NCBI GenBank assembly: GCA_958430865.1
Contig: CAUDNR010004411.1
Location: 195,263 to 246,866, forward strand
DNA length: 51,604 nucleotides
Direction: 5' to 3'
From: Entrophospora sp. SA101
Taxonomy: Eukaryota; Glomeromycota; Glomeromycetes; Entrophosporales; Entrophosporaceae
Position 1 is the first letter of the stretch. Each line of letters opens with the position of its first letter. This document shows, piece by piece, positions 33,058 through 42,124 of this stretch. Under the pieces are notes generated by a model. That model was given only the letters and a program-made list of their open reading frames with translations, was not told the DNA's origin and ran no database searches. Position numbers and translations under genes: made by a program.

Positions 33058-33098
33058 CTAGATGTAAACTGTCAGCGAAGCTGACAGGTTACACCTAG
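33058..33098. repeat. 41-bp near-perfect hairpin
   Basis: CTAG(A)TGTAA(A)CTGTCAGC, then a GAA loop, then GCTGACAG(G)TTACA(C)CTAG: 19-bp arms with two mismatches and a perfect 8-bp inner stem. It could be a miniature palindromic element or a cruciform/terminator-like structure. Confidence 0.8.
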
Positions 33099-33108
33099 TA
33101 TTATTAAT

Positions 33109-33474
33109 AATGAGTAAAAAAAGTAACGATTTACAGTTGTACAATTCATTAAATCCTAATATTACTGATGCTGCTTCAACTTCAACAAGAGATGCAATTA
33201 TTGCTCCAGGTAAAAATTTTTTTTTGAATTTTACAATATTTATACTATATAAATAAATATAAAATAAAAAATATTATTTTTGTAAATAAAATTATAAAAT
33301 ATACATTAAAATAAAGATTTTTCGAATTGTATCAAATTATATATTCGATCTGTTCGAATCAAATCAAATCAATTCGAATTCGATTTGAATGAAACAAATC
33401 AAAAATTAAGTGATTCGATTCGATTCGAATTGGTTCGAATTTCATTGATTCGTTCGGAGCCTTAGGCACAATAA
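33109..33474 (+). mobile_element. hAT-like transposon 5' fragment with TTCGAAT-rich subterminal repeats
   Basis: An ATG-initiated exon (33109-33210, ending IIAPG before a GTAAAA donor) resembles the N-terminus of BED-finger hAT transposases in these fungi (STRDA(I/T)IAPG, by recall). It is followed by an array of TTCGAAT/ATTCGAT motifs (33325-33455), a pattern known for hAT transposase-binding subterminal repeats. It ends at 33474, where homology to the left arm begins. Confidence 0.4.
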
Positions 33475-34223
33475 TGTTCAAACTAAACTAAAATCATCAT
33501 ATACCACTACACTACTTGAGGTATCCCTACATGCAATATAGTATACTAATAAAAGGAGTTCCTAACTAATAATTAAATGTTTACCGAACCATTAATCATC
33601 AGAAAGGGTTATAAATCAATTAATGAAAGTTTATTATTGAAAAATCAATTGTTTTTAAATTTTTTCTTCACTGAAGGAGATTTCAAACATATTTATACTT
33701 CTTAAAGTATTACAAATAACATGATTTTGTTCAATAAAATAAAAAAAAATACAATGATAAATTATGACTAATTGAGAATTACTAAAGTTAAATGTCAAAA
33801 ATATGTCATTGATGATGTCATGATTAAAAGATAACTGATGAAATTTTTTTTGTTGTAATTAATTAAAAATAAAATTTATCTTTCTTGAAAATATTATTAG
33901 ACAGAAAAATATGGCAATGTGAATCTGGACACATTTGTATTGAACCAATTCCATTCAATTCATTAATGTCATAGAAGACTTTGATGAACCTTTCTTTGAA
34001 GTCAACACAGTTTAATAGGACAAGTTTCTGAATTATTTTTGCAGGAAAATTAATTAATTAGCTGAATAAATCCTGAACCAGAGATAAATATGCTATTGAT
34101 CCAGAATTAAAAGAGCACAACAATCATGATTGTTATATTGTAGCTCTACTCTAAACCTAGAAACATCATTATGGAATAAAACATCTTTAAATACTGTTAG
34201 TACTCAACTCATGCTAAAAATAA

Positions 34224-35367
34224 ATGATTTATGAGGAGGAAGTAAAAAAAGGAGTATTGCTTGAAAGTATTTCTTTAAATGAAACCTTCTCAGAAGTTCA
34301 AGATGCTCAAAATCTTTACAATGAATCTAACTCATTACAGCAAGGATTACTTGCTCTTACCACTCCTCATCACTTTCAATGTCAATTTTCTTGTTTAGCA
34401 AGTGCATCAGTTTCACAGATCTTAGATGGTATTCAGAGGTTGCAAAAGAGAAGTAGTCGAATATCTGTTTACTAGGTACAGGAGCAAAGTATCATCCACC
34501 TAGTCTCCTCATCATGATATGTTTTCAGTATTTGTCAGATTTGTAATGTATTTCACAAAATCCTATGGACATCACATATTGAAAATTTATGTGACCATTC
34601 CATATCAGGGATGACCATGCTTTACATGGCAATAGACATTGAGTGAGCAATAGGATTTGTCTAATTGTGGCTGAGGGAACATGGTTCTCCATTTGATGGT
34701 TACAATGGTGTAATCTAATACTTCATGACCAAATTATACAATGTTTTTCTATGATGGAATGTCTGCATGAATTGCATTAAGTGAGATGTTTCTTTTTTCC
34801 ATGTAGGTAAAGCTGTGCATCATTCCATGGTTTTGAAATTTATCATGTTTGAAGAAATGCCCTAATTCACCATCCAAAACTTGTTCTGTCATATTTCAGT
34901 AGTGTAGATAGATGTGCAATAGATGATTGCTTAGTATTGTGTTTCCATTTTATGCAAATGGATCCATTTGTCTTTGGCCATCATCAAGGTGCAGAAAATC
35001 CAAGGAAGGCTTTGAAAAAGGGAGACATAGTTATCAAATTTAAAGGTAGGGTTGTGACTTTTGACTTGTCCAAGATTTCATGGTTGGAATAAGAGCCTCT
35101 AACAATCAAGTCAGTTTGGGTTGGATGTCTCTCACAATTCATGTTTCTGGTTCTAATTTTGAAAATTTCTTCTTTTCTCAAGCATCAATGTGGCTAGTAC
35201 CAACACAAGCAGAACCTAGCTATCTATTGAAGGTGGTATTTTTTAATGTACTCATAGTATCCTTTCCTATTGGGGTAATCATCAAAGATTCCATGTCAGG
35301 GTTTCCAAATAAGATCAGAAGTTTAACATTGTTTGATTCAACAAAACTCACAATCAGTATATTGTAG
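34224..35367 (+). pseudogene. Decayed ORFs of unknown origin (right-arm copy)
   Basis: 34224-34475 is open for 83 codons (ISLNETFSEVQDAQNLYNES block). 34476-35060 has coding-like pieces in changing frames, such as GHHQGAENPRKALKKGDIVI near 34975-35040. 35080-35367 is open for 95 codons (MVGIRASNNQVSLGWMSLT...). These probably derive from one or two larger genes with standard TGG tryptophans. I do not recognise them. The left-arm copy is identical outside 34395 and diverged inside it. Confidence 0.45.
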
Positions 35368-35509
35368 TTTGTGTCAGTTGGCTTTTTTATTTGATAATTT
35401 AGGTATGATTTTTATTATATTTAAATTATTCAGATACATGTATTAAATTTTAAGATTTCTAATATATATTAATAAATTATTTATATATTATATATATTAT
35501 ATATATTAT

Positions 35510-35577
35510 ATGGGGCATGCTGCAACAAAACCAGACAAAGTGAACATTGGTATTACCAAAAATTTCAGGGATCAATA
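35510..35577 (-). repeat. Conserved ~68-bp block, copy 4
   Basis: Identical to copy 1 in reverse orientation, about 80 bp upstream of the small ORF. Confidence 0.9.
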
Positions 35578-35629
35578 ATGTTTAACATCACAATTGTATT
35601 ACAATGTAATATGATCACGATATTTCATT

Positions 35630-35920
35630 TTGTCTCTAGATAAAATAGTTAATATGAAACTCATTTACATCCGATCTACTATGGAACCCAAGAATTATAG
35701 CACCATCAGAAGTATTTTGAAAAAGGAACAAGGTGAAAAAATTGCTCCTTACATTTTCAAAATGAATGATACTCAGACACTGGAAGCTTATCTAAGGAAA
35801 GAAAAAATCACCTATGAAATTTACCAAGAAGAAAGAAAAATAATAAGTATTAGAAAAAGAAAACATCATGATGATGCATTATTACCCAACAAAAAGCCAA
35901 GATCTCTAGAAGAAAAATAA
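35630..35920 (+). CDS. Small conserved basic protein of unknown function (right-arm copy)
   Basis: The frame is open from 35630, but the ATG at 35654 (MKLIYIRSTMEPKN) is preferred because the diverged relative at 31743 begins there; this gives 88 residues. The N-terminal half is predicted to be a compact alpha/beta segment (KLIYIRS strand, then TIRSILKKEQGEKIAPYIFK helix). The C-terminus is very basic with KRKHHDDALLPNKKPRS, resembling a bipartite nuclear localisation signal. The absence of Trp makes it neutral with respect to the code question. It is transcribed in the same direction as the HIT-like gene 203 bp downstream. The function is unknown; a DNA-binding or regulatory protein of the mobile unit would fit. 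Confidence 0.68.
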   Translation: MSLDKIVNMKLIYIRSTMEPKNYSTIRSILKKEQGEKIAPYIFKMNDTQTLEAYLRKEKITYEIYQEERKIISIRKRKHHDDALLPNKKPRSLEEK

Positions 35921-36122
35921 TAGGAACAAATTTATTATCTATTTTATCTATTTTATCTTTTCCTTTTTGGCATTTTCTCAATGAGTAACTAGATTTCTAA
36001 AACCAATACTAATGTCCCATTCTAGCCATGATTTAAAGAGTTCTCTTTCATGATTGAACACTGATTTTTTTTTTTTTTTTTGTAAAACACTTTATAAAAA
36101 AGTTAGTTTAAATAAAAAAATC

Positions 36123-37598
36123 ATGACCAAAAAAGAATGTTTTAACTGTAATCAAACTAAAGAAGGATTAGAAATTAATTGATGAGATGAAGAAGATAGA
36201 GAACATAAAGAATTCTGTTGTTGAGATTGTTCTGAAAACATAATTCAAAAAGAATTAGATGAATGTGCAAAATGAGAACGCAATAAGAAAAAGATCTTTC
36301 GAGAAACCTTAACTAAAGTTAAAAATAAAGAAAATTTTGATTGACCTTTTAAGTACAGAGTTATTAACCAAAAAGGGGATGGGAGATGAAACAGAATTAT
36401 CATATGTTGTAATCAGTGTAAGATCATATTGGACTGAGATGTTACTGCTTATGAAGACAGTAGAGGACATAAATGTTCTCAATGTCGTAATTCCAAGAAG
36501 ATATTAAAAGAGGTGAACAAGATAAGCATTTTTCCTGAAAAGATGACAACACTCCCAGTTACATTTGTCCCAAAAGCACAGCAAAGGGTGAAATAGTTTG
36601 TCATATGTGTGACAAAATGGTAACACATAAAAAAGGAATGCTTAAAACTTGAATCTCTGATTTTGGAGGCACCATAACCTCTGGAGTAGTTTTAAGACAA
36701 AATTCTAAAGGTCATGCAGCACTGTGCACCAAACGCCATGCAGAAAACTTCAAAGAAATAACTAGAGAAGAATGAGCAGATATTTTACCAGTACTTAAAG
36801 ATACAATTAATAAAATCAATAAAGCATATAATCCAATAGGCTATAAAGTAAGTGTACCAATAGGGCCGCTTGCTTCCCAAAACCCACCCCATTTTTATAT
36901 GCGAATTGTTCCTAAATATAAAGAAGCTTATGGAAGCAGGGGAATTAAGGAGTATCATGAAAAGCTTTTTCTCAGGAGGGCACTGAACAAGCAAATACAA
37001 TCTTTCAACCAACAGAAGATAATATTGTTCCAGAAAAGAGCAAAGTATCTGCAAGATTACACAATGAAATAGGAGGTATAGTTGTCTTCACCAAAAATCA
37101 TTTACCTAATGATATCAATGCTGTAGATCAAGAAACTTGAGATCAAATTGGTGAAGTTTGTCAAGAACTTATACAAAAAATGGCATCTGCTGAAAATTTT
37201 ACTACTGATGCCGTAATAAGATGAGAAATTAACCAAAGAGCTGCAGAAATTTTGATAAAAGAATCAGAAATGCCCTTCAAGTTATAGTAAAAATTATCCC
37301 TCATCTGAATTTTCAGTATACTTCGCTCCTAGATTCAAGAAAATTTTGAAGACATTACAGGCCTGTAAAAGACAATCAATTTCTAGGTACTATGGAAGAT
37401 GAAAGAATGGCTGAAAAAATAAGAGACCCGGAAGCCTACTATCAAAAATGGGGTAAAACTCCCCGAACTCAATTAGAAAACCAACTTAATAAGAATAAAA
37501 GAGAGAAAGTTTACTGAATGGTTGGTTGTGGAATACTATTTGTCTCCCTAGTTGTTTTAGTTATCAAAATAATTAAAATTAGGAAAAATAAAAGTTAA
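36123..37598 (+). pseudogene. Zinc-ribbon + degenerate double-HIT protein gene using TGA = Trp (right-arm copy)
   Basis: With TGA read as Trp, 36123-36596 is an open 157-codon segment starting MTKKECFNCNQTKEGLEINW with seven TGA codons and several zinc-ribbon motifs (CFNC, CCWDC, CCNQC, CSQC). A +1 shift leads into GEQDKHFSW, ICPKSTAKGE and CHMCDKM and then a HIT-like domain to 37072: HAALCTKRHAENFKEITREE followed by WADILPVLKDTINKI, and PIGPLASQNPPHFYMRIVPK. A second shift gives a second HIT-like domain (IGGIVVFTKNHLPND, QETWDQIGEVCQELIQK) to 37286. A last segment (37392-37598) is a 68-residue piece with one membrane helix (CGILFVSLVVLVIKIIKI). HIT proteins are nucleotide hydrolases or transferases (GalT, Hint, Fhit) with a His triad. 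Here HxHxH is HFYMR and HLNFQ, so catalysis is probably lost. About 13 TGA against one TGG, at positions where HIT proteins often carry Trp, points to genetic code 4 (Mollicutes). Confidence 0.78.
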
Positions 37599-37648
37599 TT
37601 ATGACATCTAACCTTTTTTATCTAGTATAAAAATTATTCAATTACATT

Positions 37649-38086
37649 TTATGCTGGCTTGGGACAAGTGATGTCTTTAAACTCATCCTTTACAAATGGG
37701 TGAATGTTATTATAAAGGTATTCTTGTCTTTTATAGTCCAAAGGAGGAGGTGTTAACACTAAAATAGATAAAGCTTTAATCTCTTCAAAAATATCTGCTT
37801 TCTTGATTTTCAATAAATTGAATTCAGTAAAAGGTCCATTAGCAACTTCTTGAACTTTCACTGTACCAAAATTAGATGCTTCAAAAAGAAAATGTTGATA
37901 TTTCTGTATACTTGGTAATTTCTTAAAATAAATTCCCAAAATTGCTTTAATATCTAAGTACTGAAAACCTTTTCCACCTTTGTAATGTTGAGCCTTATTC
38001 AATCCTGCTGGACTAGACTTTTTTATTACCTCAACCACATGATCTAGACAATCCACTCTTGTTATTCTATAGAGTTTTTTAATCAT
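37649..38086 (-). pseudogene. C-terminal part of a DUF7869-type transposon protein (right-arm copy)
   Basis: Identical to 8023-8460 in inverse orientation. It converges on the HIT-like gene with 50 bp between the stop codons. Confidence 0.75.
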
Positions 38087-38309
38087 CCCAAAATTATTAT
38101 ATATACAACGTTATTACAGGAGAGACTGTTCTGGTAACACAAAATTTTAACAATTGTTGATTGATTGACCAATTAAAATCGTGAATTTAAAAATAAACAT
38201 TTAATGTGGGTTTGATTCATTTTGTCAACAATCACTTCACGAACAATTGTTTAATTAAATGGTTCGAATTTAGAAGCTGGAAGCAACCATTTGAAATAGT
38301 CTAATAAAT

Positions 38310-38935
38310 TAAATCGTACTACTCGAAAATGTATTTAAAGGGTTGGTTGAAGAATAACTCTCTTCCTAACCCTTCTCTTGACCATATCTCTCGATATAAT
38401 CAAAATAACCTTAATATAACGAACGTCAATGATTGTAAACGCAACCAATTTAAGATATACGATCAAGAGGAAACACGAACGATGTATGAAAAAATCAAAC
38501 AAATTATTTAATATTAATAAATCAAAATTTACAACTCAAAAAATTTTTTTTTTGCATGTAATAAAATTCCATTATTGACTTTTAACAATCTAATTATATA
38601 GATCTTGACCGAATGAATTAAATCGTACTACTCGAAAACGCATTTAAAGGGTTGGTTTTCGACTTGGTTGAAGAATAACTTTCTTCCCAACTCTTTTCTT
38701 GACCATATCTCTCGATATAATCAAAATAATCTTAATATAACGAATGTTGAAATGATTTCAAATGCGACCAATTTAAGATATACAATCAAGAGGAAACATG
38801 AACGATGTATGAAAAAAATCAAACAAATTTATTTAATAAAACAAAATTTACAACACAAAAAATTTTTTTTGCATGTAATAAAATTCCATTATTAACTATT
38901 AACAATCTAATTATATAGATCTTGTCCGATCAAAC
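38310..38935 (+). repeat. Diverged tandem duplication of ~305 bp at the outer end of the right arm
   Basis: 38310-38609 and 38614-38935 both run from AATTAAATCGTACTACTCG through ACCATATCTCTCGATATAAT to TAATTATATAGATCTTG. The second unit has many substitutions and a short insertion. The left arm has one unit only. Confidence 0.8.
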
Positions 38936-39035
38936 CCGCCTATATAGTTATTGAATAATTGATAATAATAAAACGTTAATTAAATATATTTTACAAACAG
39001 CTTCGTAGATCTCGACTTTAAGACTTACTTTGATC

Positions 39036-39045
39036 NNNNNNNNNN
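39036..39045. other. Assembly gap (10 N)
   Basis: Ten N. The right arm of the inverted repeat ends exactly here. Confidence 1.
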
Positions 39046-39406
39046 GTTAATTATGATCACATTACAAATGACTAAATTTTGATCCCTGAAATCCTTGGTA
39101 ATACCAATGTTCACTTTGTCTGATTTTGTTGCAGTATGCCCCATATAAAAGTTTTAGAAAATATATTTAATGTTCCAGAGTTGAAAACTTATCTTGAAAA
39201 ATCTATATTGTGATACCAATGGGATCATCTTGGACAGATTCATGTGCGGCATGCTGTTCCAGTTCAACAACTATCCATAAATTCTCTGCAAGATATTGTT
39301 CCAATGATTGGACCTTTGCATGTCTATCTCATTGAATAGTTGTGAAACAGTTTTTAATAAATACATTTTCCTATAATTCTCTTTTTATTAAAAACCATCT
39401 ATTATA
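39046..39406 (+). repeat. 361-bp direct repeat R, copy 1
   Basis: Matches 41450-41810 base for base as far as I can see (offset 2404). It contains the conserved block (39079-39146) and the short reading frame at 39136-39339. Its last six bases ATTATA are shared with the start of the FLVCR inverted arm. Confidence 0.92.
39136..39339 (+). pseudogene. Transposon-protein fragment with one in-frame TGA
   Basis: Starting at the ATG embedded in the conserved block (MPHIKVLENIFNVPELKTYL), the frame runs 67 codons to TAG, with a TGA at 39211 where YQWDHLGQIHVRHAVPVQQL follows. I recall close relatives of the HVRHAVPVQ and MIGPLHV motifs in a large repeated protein family of arbuscular mycorrhizal fungi. 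A TGG also occurs (QWD), so this single TGA may be a TGG-to-TGA mutation instead of recoding. The frame is a small N-truncated piece. Duplicate at 41540-41743. Confidence 0.5.
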
Positions 39407-40408
39407 TGTAAATAAATATTAATAAAATCAATAATAATCGTTAATTAACAAACCTGTTGGATGATGAATGTGAAGGTGAAGATCTAAAAACCAAGACCAA
39501 AAATAGATATATAAAAGTACATACACCACATTGTATTAAAAGATATTTTGGAATATCATATTGTGCCGTTTCCTCTTTAATCATAAATGGAGACAACAAA
39601 AATCTAAAAAATATAAGAAAGAAAGAAATAAAAATAGAAATAGTATAGTGTTTTAACAAATTAAGAAACTATATATTATCTCATCGTAAGTATTATTTAC
39701 CTTTCGTTATCTAGATATATATAAATATATATATATATATATCCAGATATATTAATTTTATTTTTATTCTTACCCAGCAGCCACTCCTGCATTATTTGCC
39801 ATAATTCCAATAGAAGCAGCCAAATTTTGTTCACCATGATCAAACCATGTTATAGCCAATTTTGGCGGTAAACCCAATATAAATACTTGTCCTGAGGCTG
39901 CTATAGTCTGGCCTAAAAACAACACCCAAAATCCACGAGGTCCAAATGATCCCAAAAAACGTACAAACGATCCAAGCGAATTTAAAAAGGCCCCAAACAA
40001 GAGTCCACCGTGTAAATCCCAAACAGCAAAAATTTTAAGAGATGGCAGTAGCAAGATTGGATACATGATCATATATATTGTTGATAATGAATTGATGTAT
40101 GATGGTGTTGCTTGTGAATAATGGTGCATAAAAATGTAAAGACAGGGTGCAAATGTTATCCAGAGACAAGCTGAAGAAAACGTTAATAGTGAAAAGCCTA
40201 ATAACACTATCCAGCGACGACGACTTGTTGTTATATGTTCCTTCTTGATTAGATTTTGTGACAATATTGATGTTCTTCCATTTACTTCATTATTACTGCT
40301 GTTGTCAATTGTTGTGATTATTGGTTCAGAACCTTGCTTGTTATTATCGTTATCGTTATCGTTATCATTTTCATTGTTTTGTGGGTATTCATTATATTCC
40401 ACCGTCAT
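39401..40408 (-). pseudogene. 5' part of an SLC49/FLVCR-like MFS transporter gene, truncated in intron 2
   Basis: Exon 1 (40408-39774) and exon 2 (39603-39454) are identical to those of the gene at 42562. The copy ends at 39401 inside the following intron, where it abuts repeat R. Exons 3-6 are missing, so it can make at most the first five or so membrane helices. Confidence 0.85.
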
Positions 40409-40635
40409 TTTTAAAATAATGTATAAAAATGAGTCACATGCAAAAATTTATTTATTGATAATCTTTACTAAATAGGGATATACATATATATATTAATACA
40501 TTTATGCTCGGTGATATAATGACAATAAAAATTCAGGGATCAAAAATTACATTATCACCTCATAATTTTCTTGTTGTTTTCTACTTTGTATTTTTAATTG
40601 GTAACAATACATTGTAAGAAAGGAATAGTGAAAAA

Positions 40636-40845
40636 TCACTCGGTGTCAGAACTTCCAACATAGTTTGGATTATCCAAACTTTTGTCTTTCACCTCGCAAC
40701 CTTCTCCCTTGTTGTATCTGTCATTGTTGGTGATTATACTTGCCGCACTGTCAACTTGGCTGACCTTGAAATACTTCTTGAAAATACCTCTTTTGTCACA
40801 ATTTGCAGTGCACCTCTTTTCTGTGCGCTAGCACTGGACTCCATT
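40636..40845 (-). pseudogene. C-terminal relic of a repeated family ending GSSDTE (arm A' copy)
   Basis: The minus strand reads MESSASAQKRGAL in one frame and CDKRGIFKKYFKVSQVDSAA...NPNYVGSSDTE-stop in another, so it is frameshifted. It resembles 6946-7254. Its inverted copy is at 42125-42334. It lies just upstream of the transporter start, divergently arranged. Confidence 0.4.
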
Positions 40846-41449
40846 TTTATTATTATTGAAGCCAATTTTCAAAAACTAGTGGTGTTACTACTTTATGAAG
40901 ATATCGGAACAAATACATTAATTATTGCACTCAAAATACAAAGAACTTTACATCAATATCGTAATGACCATCATAATTCAATTGACCAGAAAAAACGTGA
41001 TGAGGTGGATAATTTGTGATTTATAGTCAATTAGCGTAGTATAGAAAGAAGATTGGTGTACAATTATTGCTGCTTTCTTATCCTAGATATAGATTTAATG
41101 GTAGAGCTACCATATTTTTATTTATTTATATTTTTATTAATAAATTTGGTGGAACAAAAGGAACAAAAATAATTAAATTCGTTGTTATTTGTTGCCAAAG
41201 ATTTCTAGGTAGTAAACAGATAAATTTCTGAAATAAAATAATTGATGAGTGTAACTAAAAAGTTAATTCGAACCTGGTCATAAAATGTAAGATAATCAAG
41301 ATTGACTAAAAAGCTACTTCGTAATATGTGATTCACATCAAAATCCTTTAAACAATCTTTAACCAGTTCCAAAGCCCGGTCTTTAACCAGTACCAAAGTC
41401 TCATCTAAAGACCGGACCGGATCAACACAACCCTATTATATGGGATACT
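40846..41449. other. Unique spacer with short repeats
   Basis: No clear gene. Near 41340-41430 a subrepeat TCTTTAACCAGT(A/T)CCAAAG occurs twice, followed by GACCGGACCGGATCAACAC, which may be the end of another repeat. The minus-strand frame 41205-41396 covers these and is probably not a gene. Confidence 0.4.
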
Positions 41450-41810
41450 GTTAATTATGATCACATTACAAATGACTAAATTTTGATCCCTGAAATCCTT
41501 GGTAATACCAATGTTCACTTTGTCTGATTTTGTTGCAGTATGCCCCATATAAAAGTTTTAGAAAATATATTTAATGTTCCAGAGTTGAAAACTTATCTTG
41601 AAAAATCTATATTGTGATACCAATGGGATCATCTTGGACAGATTCATGTGCGGCATGCTGTTCCAGTTCAACAACTATCCATAAATTCTCTGCAAGATAT
41701 TGTTCCAATGATTGGACCTTTGCATGTCTATCTCATTGAATAGTTGTGAAACAGTTTTTAATAAATACATTTTCCTATAATTCTCTTTTTATTAAAAACC
41801 ATCTATTATA
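41450..41810 (+). repeat. 361-bp direct repeat R, copy 2
   Basis: See 39046-39406. It contains conserved-block copy 6 (41483-41550) and the reading frame 41540-41743 with the same TGA (41615). Confidence 0.92.
41540..41743 (+). pseudogene. Transposon-protein fragment with one in-frame TGA, copy 2
   Basis: Identical to 39136-39339. Confidence 0.5.
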
Positions 41811-41860
41811 AGTGTTGCACAAAAAATACTTTGTTTTGGTAATTATCTAATAAACTATAA

Positions 41861-42091
41861 TTATCTCTTACCTTTTTCTTTGAGAAATTTCTTTCCGAAA
41901 ATGACAATGCCACAAATAGCAAGGTTATTTTTTCTGGGGCATGAAAGCTCTTTGCCAGTAAAAAGCTTGTACAGATGATTGCAAGTAAGATCAAATGGAC
42001 ATGTCTGTCTGTCAAAAGGGCAAACACCAATGAAGACAAAGGATCTTGGTTCAAAAAAATAGACTTCGAAGAGAAGGCTCCCAGTAACCAT
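41861..42091 (-). CDS. Small cysteine-containing ORF, unknown
   Basis: From the ATG at 42091 the frame reads MVTGSLLFEVYFFEPRSFVF, then IGVCPFDRQTCPFDLTCNHL, then GKELSCPRKNN and a basic tail to 41861. The CPFDRQTCPFDLTC arrangement could bind zinc. I do not recognise it. A GTAAGAGATAA donor-like sequence at the end suggests it may be one exon of a larger gene or relic. Confidence 0.3.
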   Translation of the reverse strand: MVTGSLLFEVYFFEPRSFVFIGVCPFDRQTCPFDLTCNHLYKLFTGKELSCPRKNNLAICGIVIFGKKFLKEKGKR

Positions 42092-42124
42092 GAGAGAAAC
42101 TATTATTATGATGATAATAATTAT

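Larger units (their letters stand above)
33475..39035. repeat. Right arm of the large inverted repeat
   Basis: Reverse-complement partner of 7392-12846 (see there). It runs up to the gap at 39036, so its true outer end is unknown. It contains, in order, the diverged inner segment, the decayed ORFs, the conserved block, the small ORF, the HIT-like gene, the DUF7869 tail (minus) and an extra tandem duplication. Confidence 0.93.
39401..40845 (-). repeat. Inverted arm A' of the FLVCR-like duplication
   Basis: Reverse complement of 42125-43569 (x pairs with 82970-x), apparently identical. It holds the first two exons and upstream region of the transporter and stops inside intron 2. Confidence 0.93.

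Noticed and set aside
34500..34980. A TGA = Trp reading of the decayed region
   Set aside because: Several TGA codons can be read through, but TAA and TAG stops occur in every frame and the clearer coding pieces nearby use TGG.
36123..37598. Mitochondrial insertion (NUMT) as the source of the TGA-rich gene
   Set aside because: No mitochondrial gene is recognisable and HIT/zinc-ribbon content does not fit a fungal mitochondrial genome; a mitochondrial plasmid is not fully excluded.
39136..39339. Further TGA = Trp gene in repeat R
   Set aside because: Only one TGA, with a TGG nearby in the same short frame; a TGG-to-TGA mutation explains it as well. Kept as a relic, not as proof of recoding.
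40756..41019. 87-codon frame starting MADLEILLENTSF (and 41861-42214 minus)
   Set aside because: It crosses the end of the inverted arm into unrelated spacer, so the two versions have different C-termini; the antisense strand holds the coding-like GSSDTE relic instead.
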